Shown in pieces: positions 1 to 5,727 of a stretch of 5,785 nucleotides of DNA (the stretch's first letter is position 1; each line of letters starts with the position of its first letter). The translations under genes and the position numbers were made by a program. The notes under the pieces were generated by a model. The model made no database searches, was not told the DNA's origin, and saw nothing but the letters and a program-made list of their open reading frames with translations. Location of the stretch: the NCBI GenBank assembly GCA_934132915.1, contig CAKPAK010000077.1, positions 1-5,785 of the forward strand, written 5' to 3'. The DNA is from an uncultured Bacilli bacterium. Its GTDB lineage: Bacteria > Bacillota_I > Bacilli_A > RF39 > UBA660.

Positions 1-1
1 A

Positions 2-286
2 GATCGAAAATTAATGGAAGCCGAAAATAATCTCGTTACCCTAAAAGAAAAATACCAATTCTTAAGAGAAAACGAAGACATCATCGAAATTTCTAGAAAA
101 CTAGAAGAAATCAATGACAATTTAACAGAAGGAAAAGACTACTATAACAAACATATTGCCGAATACAATAAATTAGTCAAATTATTCCCAACCAATATTG
201 TAGCAAGACTTTGTAAATATGAAGAAAAGTTATTTTTTGACCGAAAAGATATGTCAGATGATGACTTTAATGACTTTAAATTATAA
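2..286 (+). CDS. lemA: LemA family protein, C-terminal part (5' end outside window)
   Basis: The reading frame is open from base 2, so the first ATG at 14 is probably internal and the gene starts outside the window; 94 residues plus a TAA stop are visible. The visible part matches the end of the LemA helical bundle: a segment like 'NLVTLKEKYQFL', then a YN-x(5)-YN-type stretch (DYYNKHIAEYNKLV), then the characteristic LFPTNIVARL and EEKLFFD, equivalent to the family's 'FPxNxxA...KxFF' ending. LemA proteins are about 180-200 residues with one N-terminal membrane helix and the bundle outside or facing the membrane; their molecular role is poorly known. The family often sits beside an HtpX-type protease or a TPM-domain gene, whereas here a phospholipase-like gene follows. 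The tail is acidic (DRKDMSDDDFNDFKL) and contains a short tandem duplication. Family assignment is firm; the missing start prevents judging its membrane anchor. Confidence 0.85.
   Translation, partial: DRKLMEAENNLVTLKEKYQFLRENEDIIEISRKLEEINDNLTEGKDYYNKHIAEYNKLVKLFPTNIVARLCKYEEKLFFDRKDMSDDDFNDFKL
261..278 (+). repeat. 9-bp tandem duplication at the end of lemA
   Basis: The unit ATGACTTTA occurs twice back to back (261-269 and 270-278) just before the lemA stop. Because the unit is nine bases, it keeps frame and gives the repetitive tail D-F-N-D-F. It is most simply a replication-slippage product in a tolerant C-terminal tail. Confidence 0.7.
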
Positions 287-307
287 GAGTTCTTACACTC
301 TTTTTTT
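285..307 (+). terminator. Intrinsic terminator of lemA
   Basis: AAGAGT (285-290) and ACTCTT (297-302) form a perfect six-pair stem around the loop TCTTAC. The last two stem bases are already T, and five further T follow to 307. The 5' arm starts inside the TAA stop codon. The stem is short, so termination may be partial; the next gene starts only 21 nt after the T run, which leaves no room for a complete promoter after the hairpin. Confidence 0.55.
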
Positions 308-328
308 CATGAAGAAAGGAGATTTTTT

Positions 329-1345
329 ATGCCAAGTTCCGTGACCCATACTTATTTTGCCAATTGTGTTTTAGAAAAACTCCCACCACATATCCACGCT
401 CAAATAAAAACAGAAAAAAATATCTTTAATCTCTCCGCCCAAGGATCCGATCCCTTTATGTTTAAAGATTTTTTCTTAGGACCCCATGCCAAACAAGGAC
501 AAGCCATTCAAAATAAAATGCACCTAACCCACACCCAAAAATTTTTTACCACAACCCTATCCTATATAAAACGTAATCACCTAGAAAAGAATCCAGAAGT
601 ATTATCCTACCTTTACGGCAACATCTGCCATTATTACCTAGATCTAACCATGCATCCTTTCATCGACTACCAAGCAGGCCATTTCATCAAAGGACAAAAA
701 CAAACTTATTATGCCAACACCCTTCACCAAAAAATAGAATATCGAATAGACTCTTATATCATAAAAAACAAATTAAGAAAAGATCCAAAAACTTTCCCCA
801 TCCACCAATATATCTTTTCTTCTCCCAACATCTCCCCCACACTAAAAAAAATGATCAAAGAAAATTTAAAAGAAATTTACCAAATCGATAATGCCGATAC
901 TTTTTACCAAAAAAGTCTAAAAGACATGAAAAAGTTCTTTCAATACGTCAACTATGATCCCCACGGATATAAACATTTTTTCTACAAAACCTTTGATCGA
1001 ATTACCCCCAAATGGATGCTCCGCCTCGAAGAACTTTCCTACCACACCAAAGAAACAGGCGAAAATTATTTAAATCTAGACCACCAAGAATGGTGCTTTC
1101 CTTGGGATAATTCTACCTACTCAAAAAAATCTTTCTTTGACTTATGGCGTGATGCCACCACCAAAGCCATAAACACCATCATCGAAATCGACAAACTTTT
1201 AAATCACCAAAAAAACCACCTCAAAGAAAAAGAAATCTTCTCTAATTTGTCCTATTCCACTGGCTTACCATGCGAAAGAAACGTAAAATATCAATATTTT
1301 AAGGAGAATAAAAATGAAATTACAACCGCTAAAAAGAAAAGATAG
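329..1345 (+). CDS. Zinc-dependent phospholipase C-like protein, intracellular
   Basis: A 338-residue protein of the zinc-dependent phospholipase C/S1-P1 nuclease-like fold (Zn_dep_PLPC type). The start MPSSVTH is typical of the Bacillota members. The candidate trinuclear zinc ligands are all visible and in the order of Bacillus cereus PLC: H7, D41 (in GSDPF), H65 or H68, H101-x3-D105, H109 (HYYLDLTMHPF), and H133-x3-E137, matching B. cereus H14, D55, H69, H118, D122, H128, H142 and E146. Unlike secreted PLC there is no signal peptide, and the N-terminal tryptophan ligand exposed by processing has no counterpart, so this is probably cytoplasmic and its substrate is unknown. AAAGGAG at 315-321, seven bases before ATG, supports the start. 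The last 32 bp overlap the acetyltransferase gene and include its ribosome binding site. The protein is rich in Lys, His, Asn, Gln and Thr. Family is secure; catalytic activity is inferred. Confidence 0.85.
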   Translation: MPSSVTHTYFANCVLEKLPPHIHAQIKTEKNIFNLSAQGSDPFMFKDFFLGPHAKQGQAIQNKMHLTHTQKFFTTTLSYIKRNHLEKNPEVLSYLYGNICHYYLDLTMHPFIDYQAGHFIKGQKQTYYANTLHQKIEYRIDSYIIKNKLRKDPKTFPIHQYIFSSPNISPTLKKMIKENLKEIYQIDNADTFYQKSLKDMKKFFQYVNYDPHGYKHFFYKTFDRITPKWMLRLEELSYHTKETGENYLNLDHQEWCFPWDNSTYSKKSFFDLWRDATTKAINTIIEIDKLLNHQKNHLKEKEIFSNLSYSTGLPCERNVKYQYFKENKNEITTAKKKR

Positions 1346-1736
1346 AAAGAAAGCTTACCAAATCTATGAAAATAGTTTCAACGCAAAAAAGAAAAAACAT
1401 ACCCTAAAAAATAATGCCATACTTCTAGGCTATTACCGCAACAAAACTTTAATTGGCATTGCCCAAATCAATATCATCAATAATATCTTCGAAAATGAAA
1501 AAATCGCTTACATCAATAGTTTCTGTATTGATCCAAAAGAACAAAACAGAGGATATGGCAATCTTTTTTTAAAAGAAGTCATTCGCTACTGTCAAAAGAA
1601 AAAAATAAATAAAATCAATCTAACCTCTAATCAAAATAGAGTTTTTGCCCATAAGCTCTATCAAAAGAACGGCTTTGAAGTAATCGATACGATTTTCTTA
1701 AAAAAAGACCTAAAAAAAGAATTTACTGCAATTTAA
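1314..1736 (+). CDS. GNAT family N-acetyltransferase
   Basis: A 140-residue single-domain GNAT enzyme, which transfers an acetyl group from acetyl-CoA to an amine; the substrate cannot be predicted. The acetyl-CoA-binding motif A is clear: a beta-strand with IDPKEQNRGYG, where Q77-N-R-G80-Y-G82 fits the Q/RxxGxG/A pyrophosphate loop, followed by helix residues 83-95. Motif B follows at 104-122 (N106...FAHKLYQKNGFE), with the usual Tyr (Y116) and NGF. The length is normal for the family. AAGGAG at 1301-1306, seven bases before ATG, defines the start and lies inside the preceding phospholipase-like gene, with which this gene overlaps by 32 bp in another frame, so the two are very likely co-transcribed and perhaps translationally coupled. 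The 3' end overlaps the opposing membrane-protein gene by 14 bp. The protein is very basic (many Lys). Confidence 0.88.
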   Translation: MKLQPLKRKDRKKAYQIYENSFNAKKKKHTLKNNAILLGYYRNKTLIGIAQINIINNIFENEKIAYINSFCIDPKEQNRGYGNLFLKEVIRYCQKKKINKINLTSNQNRVFAHKLYQKNGFEVIDTIFLKKDLKKEFTAI

Positions 1737-1752
1737 AGTAAATTCCTTTTTT
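1712..1752. terminator. Bidirectional intrinsic terminator between convergent genes
   Basis: GAATTTACT (1719-1727) and AGTAAATTC (1737-1745) form a perfect nine-pair stem with a nine-base loop. Seven A (1712-1718) precede it and six T (1747-1752) follow one base after it, so the RNA of either strand ends in hairpin plus U-run. It serves the GNAT gene on + (stop 1734-1736 at the loop edge) and the membrane-protein gene on - (stop 1725-1723 in the stem). All of it except the distal T side is coding sequence on both strands or at gene ends. The A and T runs could extend the stem past one mismatch (1718/1746). Confidence 0.8.
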
Positions 1753-2085
1753 AATTAACTTATCTGAAGAGTTATAATCTAAAGGATAATATCCTTCTTT
1801 TAAAAGGCGCTCAATCACCAACAAATTATAATTACAAGCAAATAAAAAATTAATAACCTCTATCATCACCAAACATAAAAGCAATAAAAAGAAGATAGGA
1901 AGTGGCATCAAAATAATAAACAAAACACAAACAGCAAGTTGTAAAGCAAACATAATCAAGAAAAACCGCATATCTCCTTTCTTATAAGGATACAAAAAAC
2001 CCATATATAAAATTTCTTTCGCAAACCCATAATCACACTCTACACAAGGACGAACATCATCATATTTTAAATAAACTTTCTCCAT
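1723..2085 (-). CDS. Small two-helix membrane protein, unknown function
   Basis: I choose the ATG at 2085-2083 (120 residues). The frame could start three codons earlier at a GTG (2094-2092), but that GTG is itself inside the AGGTGA ribosome binding site (2096-2091), which sits five bases before the ATG. The protein has a cytosolic-looking N-terminus of about 40 residues with a CVEC pair (C14, C17) and a GFLYPYKKGDMR patch, then two closely spaced membrane helices (about 41-60 and 62-83) separated by a Pro-Leu-Pro turn, then a 35-residue tail with ERLLKEGYYPLD and a conserved-looking KLIKKGIYF. The layout resembles DUF2628-type proteins, in which a soluble stretch and 'GF..P..YRK' precede clustered helices and a tail that ends 'L...GY.P', but similarity is weak and I do not assign it. 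It is divergently transcribed from cwlD and converges on the GNAT gene with a 14-bp overlap. Confidence 0.75.
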   Translation of the reverse strand: MEKVYLKYDDVRPCVECDYGFAKEILYMGFLYPYKKGDMRFFLIMFALQLAVCVLFIILMPLPIFFLLLLCLVMIEVINFLFACNYNLLVIERLLKEGYYPLDYNSSDKLIKKGIYFKLQ

Positions 2086-2090
2086 ACTCT

Positions 2091-2096
2091 TCACCT
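2091..2096 (-). promoter_or_regulatory. Ribosome binding site that decides the membrane-protein start
   Basis: On the - strand AGGTGA matches the 3' part of the Bacillus-type site AAGGAGGTGA and is followed five bases later by ATG (2085-2083). The possible GTG start lies inside this motif and would have no site of its own. Confidence 0.7.
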
Positions 2097-2102
2097 ATTT
2101 TA

Positions 2103-2131
2103 ATTATAACGCAAAAAAGATTTTGAAGCAA
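2103..2131 (-). promoter_or_regulatory. Promoter of the small membrane protein gene
   Basis: On the - strand a perfect TATAAT (2108-2103) lies 17 bases after TTGCTT (2131-2126, three of six matches to TTGACA). A start point six or seven bases on would fall at about 2097-2096, right at the ribosome binding site, giving a leader of only about 11 bases. The -35 box overlaps a six-base inverted repeat (TTTGAA 2122-2127, TTCAAA 2138-2143), which may be chance in this AT-rich spacer. Confidence 0.5.
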
Positions 2132-2161
2132 TCCTTTTTCAAAGAAGAAAAAAGAACTTTA

Positions 2162-2191
2162 TCAAATCTTATTCAAACGAAAACATATACT
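2162..2191 (+). promoter_or_regulatory. Candidate cwlD promoter, possibly sporulation sigma-E-like
   Basis: TATACT (2186-2191) is a good -10 box, but no acceptable sigma-A -35 box lies 16-18 bases upstream. Read as CATATACT (2184-2191) it matches seven of eight positions of the Bacillus sigma-E -10 consensus CATACAMT, and TCAAATC (2162-2168), 15 bases upstream, matches five of seven of the sigma-E -35 consensus KMATATT. cwlD is a sporulation gene in Bacillus, so this would be sensible, but the match is within what AT-rich DNA can give by chance. The predicted leader is about 10 bases. Confidence 0.3.
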
Positions 2192-2207
2192 TAATATAGG
2201 TGATACC

Positions 2208-2885
2208 ATGAATCAATATAAAACTTTAATTCTGGCACTATTCTTGATCAGTACTTTCTGTTTAGCCAAAGTCAATGCCAGTAAAAAAGAATATTCCCTC
2301 TTAGGAAAAATAATCTATATTGACCCCGGTCATGGCGGACCAGATTCCGGAGCCATCTCTAAAAACTTCTATGAAAAAGACATGAACCTTCTTCTTTCCA
2401 AAAAACTAGGACACACCCTCAGTCAAAAAGGCGCTACAGTATACTATACCAGAGACGGAGACTATGATCTCGCTAAAAGCAAAAAAAATCGCAAAAGAAA
2501 CGATTTATATGCCCGAGTCAAACTCATTAACCAATCCAAAGCCAATCTTTATATTTCCATGCATTTAAATGCCAGTCCTAGTACCAAATGGAACGGAATC
2601 CAACTATTTTACAGTACAGTTCAAGACGAAAACAAAAAAATTGCCGAAACCGTTACAAACACAATGAAAAAAAACATGAAAAACGTAAAAGATCCCAAAA
2701 AAGAAAATGGTTATTACATGTACTCCAAATTAAAAGTACCAGGAATCTTAATCGAAGCCGGTTTCATCACCAATCAAAATGATAACTACAAAATCAGAAA
2801 AGAAGAATATCAAAACATTCTAATCAATAATATTACTCAAGGAATAGAAAACTATTTCAATTCCCCTAATAACCTGAACGAATAA
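2208..2885 (+). CDS. cwlD: N-acetylmuramoyl-L-alanine amidase, CwlD type
   Basis: A 225-residue Amidase_3 zinc enzyme that cleaves the bond between N-acetylmuramic acid and L-Ala of peptidoglycan stem peptides. Residues 5-24 form an N-terminal signal or anchor helix with a possible cleavage site after V22-N-A24, so it acts outside the membrane. The catalytic set is complete: zinc ligands H42 (IDPGHGGPDSG), E56 (YEKDMNL) and H119 (YISMHLNA), and general base E183 (ILIEAGFITN). It closely resembles Bacillus subtilis CwlD (237 residues) rather than division amidases: single domain, no SH3 or LysM modules, and the CwlD-like stretches GKIIYIDPGHGG, LYARVKLIN and NASPSTKWNG. CwlD removes stem peptides in spore cortex so that PdaA can form muramic-delta-lactam, needed for germination; whether this host sporulates is not shown. 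AGGTGAT (2198-2204) just before ATG fixes the start. The 3' end overlaps the opposing kinase gene by 20 bp, with no clear terminator. Confidence 0.87.
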   Translation: MNQYKTLILALFLISTFCLAKVNASKKEYSLLGKIIYIDPGHGGPDSGAISKNFYEKDMNLLLSKKLGHTLSQKGATVYYTRDGDYDLAKSKKNRKRNDLYARVKLINQSKANLYISMHLNASPSTKWNGIQLFYSTVQDENKKIAETVTNTMKKNMKNVKDPKKENGYYMYSKLKVPGILIEAGFITNQNDNYKIRKEEYQNILINNITQGIENYFNSPNNLNE

Positions 2886-4407
2886 AATCAATAAACATCT
2901 TAATCAATAACCAAATAGACAATCCAACAATAAATACCAACAAAACCCGTCGCTCAGGAATATTTTTTTGTAAATTATAGCCCAAAATCAAACTCGCATC
3001 CAAAAGACCAATAATAAATTCATGCAGTAAATTCTCTAACTTATCCACTTCTTTAGAAGAAGCAGACATCTCAATCTTAACCTTGCCATGATTTTGATTA
3101 AAACTTTTAAAAAATTGTCGAATCTCTTTTGGTAAAGCCATAACCTCACGGGAAGTATTCACGATTTCTTTTGCCCCATTCATCACTTTGGCAGAATCAA
3201 TCACCAACTCATTTTTGAAAACATAATTCAAAATAACTTGAATCAAACTAAGATTAGGATTTAACCGTTCTAGCGTAGACTCAATAACCAAAATTCCCCG
3301 TACCAACATCGTAATCGAAGAATCCAACTTAAGATGATTTTCCTGAAGCATTCGAAACATCTCCCCAACAAATTTTGTAACATCAATTTCGGCTAGATCT
3401 TGATTAGAATATTTTTCTAAAATAGAAGCAACATCCTGCTCCAACTTCTCCATATCCACATCCTTAGAATGGGTTGACATCAAAAGCAAACTAGAACAAA
3501 CCACATCATATTCTTCATTCATAATTGCCCGGATACACTTTTTTAACAACAAGCGCATATTTTTAGATAATACACCAACCATGCCCAAATCAATATAAGT
3601 AATTTTTCCTTGATAAAGAAAAAGATTATCCGCGTGAGGATCCGCATGAAAGAAACCATCTTCTAAAGCCTGTTTCATATAATTATCACTAAGTTGATAA
3701 GAAACTTCCAAAACATCATACCCCTCTTTTTTCAACCGCATAACATCATCAATCTTAATCCCATCAATATATTCCATCACCAAAACTTTTTCATTAGAAA
3801 TATCCGAAAAAACTTGGGGAACATAAACAAAAGAACGATCTTGGTTCATTTTCTTAAATTGTAAAAAATGATCGCGTTCAATCAGTAAATTACTCTCCTC
3901 CAAAGCAACCGCTAACATTTCATCCAGAACCGCATTAAGATCAATCACTCGAACAAAAAGGTGAATATGCATAATTTGAATGACTTTTTTTAAAAGTCGT
4001 ACATCTTGTTCCATCTTTTCATAAACACCAGGGCGACACACCTTAACAACAACATCCGTCCCATCCATCAACCGCGCGCGATGAACCTGAGCAATGGAAG
4101 CGGATCCAATACATTCCCCAACTTCCGAAAAAACATGGGAAAAATCATCATAGCACTCACGCAAAATCTGGACAATTACCTCTTTTGGTAAAGCCTTCGT
4201 ATGACCACGTAACTTCGCCAATTCTTCACAATATTCTTTAGGAATTAAATCCATTCGGGTAGACAAAATTTGCCCTAATTTAATAAAAGTAGGCCCCAAC
4301 TCCTCCAAAATAGAACGAACCATCCCCGGAGTAAGCCCCGATTTTAAATCATATCGAAGAAGAATATTCTTCATCTCATCTAAACGTTTTAATTCACCAT
4401 TTTCCAT
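2866..4407 (-). CDS. ABC1/AarF/UbiB-family atypical kinase, membrane-anchored
   Basis: A 513-residue member of the ABC1 (AarF/UbiB/COQ8) family, protein-kinase-like ATPases linked in other organisms to quinone and lipid metabolism; the role in fermentative Gram-positives is unknown. Order of features: helical lead (about 1-40), KxGQ motif K43-L-G-Q46 in a strong GPTFIKLGQILSTR block, Ala/Ser-rich nucleotide loop GSASIAQVH (101-109) in place of a Gly-rich loop, lysine K122 in VVVKVCRPGV, catalytic loop HADPHADNL (254-262; D256, N261), metal site D273-L-G (DLG rather than DFG, as I recall for related clostridial proteins), then a long helical region. Two hydrophobic segments end the protein (about 464-479 and 488-506), anchoring it to the membrane. 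The ExD motif appears altered to E171-S-N173. The length is slightly under the usual 530-560. AAGAGG (4420-4415), seven bases before ATG, supports the start. It has its own promoter and converges on cwlD. Confidence 0.88.
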   Translation of the reverse strand: MENGELKRLDEMKNILLRYDLKSGLTPGMVRSILEELGPTFIKLGQILSTRMDLIPKEYCEELAKLRGHTKALPKEVIVQILRECYDDFSHVFSEVGECIGSASIAQVHRARLMDGTDVVVKVCRPGVYEKMEQDVRLLKKVIQIMHIHLFVRVIDLNAVLDEMLAVALEESNLLIERDHFLQFKKMNQDRSFVYVPQVFSDISNEKVLVMEYIDGIKIDDVMRLKKEGYDVLEVSYQLSDNYMKQALEDGFFHADPHADNLFLYQGKITYIDLGMVGVLSKNMRLLLKKCIRAIMNEEYDVVCSSLLLMSTHSKDVDMEKLEQDVASILEKYSNQDLAEIDVTKFVGEMFRMLQENHLKLDSSITMLVRGILVIESTLERLNPNLSLIQVILNYVFKNELVIDSAKVMNGAKEIVNTSREVMALPKEIRQFFKSFNQNHGKVKIEMSASSKEVDKLENLLHEFIIGLLDASLILGYNLQKNIPERRVLLVFIVGLSIWLLIKMFIDFIRSGY

Positions 4408-4453
4408 AACCTAACCTCTTTATTCTATCTTTAAAACTTATTTTCTTTTTCTA

Positions 4454-4482
4454 AGTATAACACATCAAAAAGAATTTGAAAA
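4454..4482 (-). promoter_or_regulatory. Extended -10 promoter of the ABC1 kinase gene
   Basis: On the - strand TTTTCA (4482-4477, four of six matches to TTGACA) lies 17 bases before TATACT (4459-4454). The -10 box carries the TGn extension (TGTTATACT). The predicted start near 4447 gives a leader of about 40 bases, with the AAGAGG site at 4420-4415 inside it. The same TGTGTTAT-CT wording recurs at the HD-protein promoter. No strong terminator separates this gene from the HD gene upstream, so read-through may add to expression. Confidence 0.6.
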
Positions 4483-4529
4483 TAGACCAGATCAAACAAA
4501 ATCAACTTCCGTATCACACATGAAAAAAG

Positions 4530-5663
4530 TTACTCTACTTCCTTCTCAATTTCACTCAAAAATAAACCATCCGTCATTCCAGCAATAAAATCAATAGCCA
4601 TTCTCTTTAACGGTGTTCGCTCAAAATAAACCGGCTCTTTACTATCAAGAAAATAACGATAAATAATACTATTTCGATCTTCTGCTTCTAAATCTCTCAC
4701 ATAACGCTGATAGATTTTTTTCATGCCCTCTCGATAATAAGAGCGTTCTTTCTCTGTCGAACTATAGCGATAAATATAATCATAATTAAATTTTTTTAAA
4801 GCTTCAAGTGCCGAGTAGACAGGTTCACTCATCTTTATACAAGCTAATCCATAACTATTATCAATAATATCCATAACTAACGTATTCACAATCTCTCGAT
4901 TCGTACTTCCTAAAACAGAAACAATCTCTAAAGGAATATTCTCCCTCTTAATTTTATTTAAACGAATCGCATCCTCAATATCTCGACCAACATAACCAAT
5001 CACATCACTAATTCGAACAACACATCCCTCTAACGTCATTGGTCGATAAGAAGACGTTAGATGAATATCCTGATAAGCTTCAAAGTATTCTCTTAATACC
5101 TCTTCCTTATCTTTCTTTTGAGGAGAATAACAAGAAGAAAGAATCTCCCCATTATGACACAATATTCCATCTAAAACTTGAACCGATAAATTCAATCCTC
5201 TCCCCTTATTTTCAATAAACATATAATTACGAACCCCTTGCACATTATGAGCAAAATGTTCTCCTAACTCAGCATAAGAAATTTCATCCAAAACAGCCTC
5301 TCCAAAATGCCCTAAAGGCGTATGCCCAATATCATGCCCCAAAGCAATTGCTTCAATCAAATCCGTATTCAACCCCAAAGCTCGTCCAATCGTCCGAGCA
5401 ATTTTTGAAACAAGTTGAACATGAATCATTCGCATCGAAATATGATCATTATCCAAAAAAGAATACACCTGCGTCTTATTCGTATACCTAGTATAACTCA
5501 TCGCATGAATAATCCGATCCGCATCATGAAAAAAAGGTGGACGAATCTCCTCTTCATCATCCTCTAAAGTAAATCGCACCGCTTCATCACTTTTTACCGC
5601 ATATTCGGACAAAGAAGAATCGATCACAAAAAAATTATTTTTAATTTCCTGAAAATACTTCAT
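4530..5663 (-). CDS. dGTPase-like HD-domain dNTP triphosphohydrolase
   Basis: A 377-residue HD-superfamily phosphohydrolase of the dGTPase group, which hydrolyses dNTPs to deoxynucleoside plus triphosphate and so limits nucleotide pools. The N-terminal RPPFFHDADRIIHAMSYTRY and NKTQVYSF (41-69) is the hallmark lead-in of this family. The HD metal site is complete: H81 (MRMIHVQLVSKIAR), H110-D111 (LGHDIGHTPLGHFGE) and D220 (VVRISDVIGYVGRDIEDA). H119 lies in the conserved GHxPxGH segment, and H136 in GEHFAHNVQGVR is placed like the histidine of the family's EHN-Q-R segment. The remaining 150 residues are helical and less conserved. The length is typical for Gram-positive members and shorter than the 505-residue E. 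coli Dgt. No signal or membrane segment, so cytoplasmic. GAGGG (5677-5673), nine bases before ATG, supports the start. The next gene downstream is the ABC1 kinase, 122 bases away. The true substrate preference is not readable here. Confidence 0.87.
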   Translation of the reverse strand: MKYFQEIKNNFFVIDSSLSEYAVKSDEAVRFTLEDDEEEIRPPFFHDADRIIHAMSYTRYTNKTQVYSFLDNDHISMRMIHVQLVSKIARTIGRALGLNTDLIEAIALGHDIGHTPLGHFGEAVLDEISYAELGEHFAHNVQGVRNYMFIENKGRGLNLSVQVLDGILCHNGEILSSCYSPQKKDKEEVLREYFEAYQDIHLTSSYRPMTLEGCVVRISDVIGYVGRDIEDAIRLNKIKRENIPLEIVSVLGSTNREIVNTLVMDIIDNSYGLACIKMSEPVYSALEALKKFNYDYIYRYSSTEKERSYYREGMKKIYQRYVRDLEAEDRNSIIYRYFLDSKEPVYFERTPLKRMAIDFIAGMTDGLFLSEIEKEVE

Positions 5664-5698
5664 CTATTTATTCCCTCTTTCTATAAACAACTAGATTT

Positions 5699-5727
5699 AG
5701 AATAACACAAAAAGAAAAAAAAGAAAA
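5699..5727 (-). promoter_or_regulatory. Extended -10 promoter of the HD phosphohydrolase gene
   Basis: On the - strand TATTCT (5704-5699), preceded by TGT (5707-5705), forms an extended -10 box; TTTTCT (5727-5722) 17 bases upstream is a weak -35 box. The predicted start is near 5692, a leader of roughly 29 bases. The -35 box lies at the junction of the 3' arm and U-run of the terminator of the preceding gene. Confidence 0.5.

Larger units (their letters stand above)
2091..2203. repeat. Inverted pair of 18-nt -10/RBS blocks in the divergent control region
   Basis: The block 2108-2091 on the - strand (TATAAT, TAAAAT, AGGTGA) and the block 2186-2203 on the + strand (TATACT, TAATAT, AGGTGA) agree at 16 of 18 positions. 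Each ends a few bases before the ATG of its gene, five for the membrane protein and four for cwlD. The two copies point outward with 77 bases between them. Each reads as a -10 box, six bases, then the ribosome binding site. Confidence 0.65.

Noticed and set aside
14..286. A complete 90-residue protein starting at ATG 14
   Set aside because: The frame is open to the window edge and the residues match only the C-terminal part of LemA, so the gene is cut by the window start.
259..287. Possible promoter TATAAG (282-287) at the end of lemA for the phospholipase-like gene
   Set aside because: No acceptable -35 box lies 16-18 bases upstream, and the transcript would start inside the terminator loop. 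Read-through from lemA is equally possible.
2086..2094. GTG start three codons upstream for the small membrane protein
   Set aside because: The GTG is part of the AGGTGA ribosome binding site and has no site of its own; the ATG at 2085 is correctly spaced.
2588..2782. 64-codon + strand open frame inside cwlD
   Set aside because: It lies wholly within cwlD in another frame, is composed of Lys, Arg and His runs from A-rich codons, and has no ribosome binding site that I can see.
2841..2866. Hairpin AATAG-AAAA-CTATT as terminator for cwlD or the kinase gene
   Set aside because: The stem has only five or six weak pairs and no T run follows on either strand.
4006..4191. 61-codon + strand open frame opposite the ABC1 kinase gene
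   Set aside because: It is antisense to a well-supported gene, shows no family resemblance and is explained by the low frequency of stops opposite conserved coding sequence.
4455..4521. Imperfect direct repeat ATGTGTKATAC upstream of the kinase gene (4521-4511 and 4465-4455, - strand)
   Set aside because: The second copy is part of the extended -10 promoter; the first (GATACG instead of TATACT) is not a usable -10 box. A single 10-of-11 match in AT-rich DNA can be chance.
4515..4545. Terminator after the HD phosphohydrolase gene
   Set aside because: A run of six T follows the stop on the - strand, but the preceding stem (AAGT with ACTT) is only four pairs plus wobbles.
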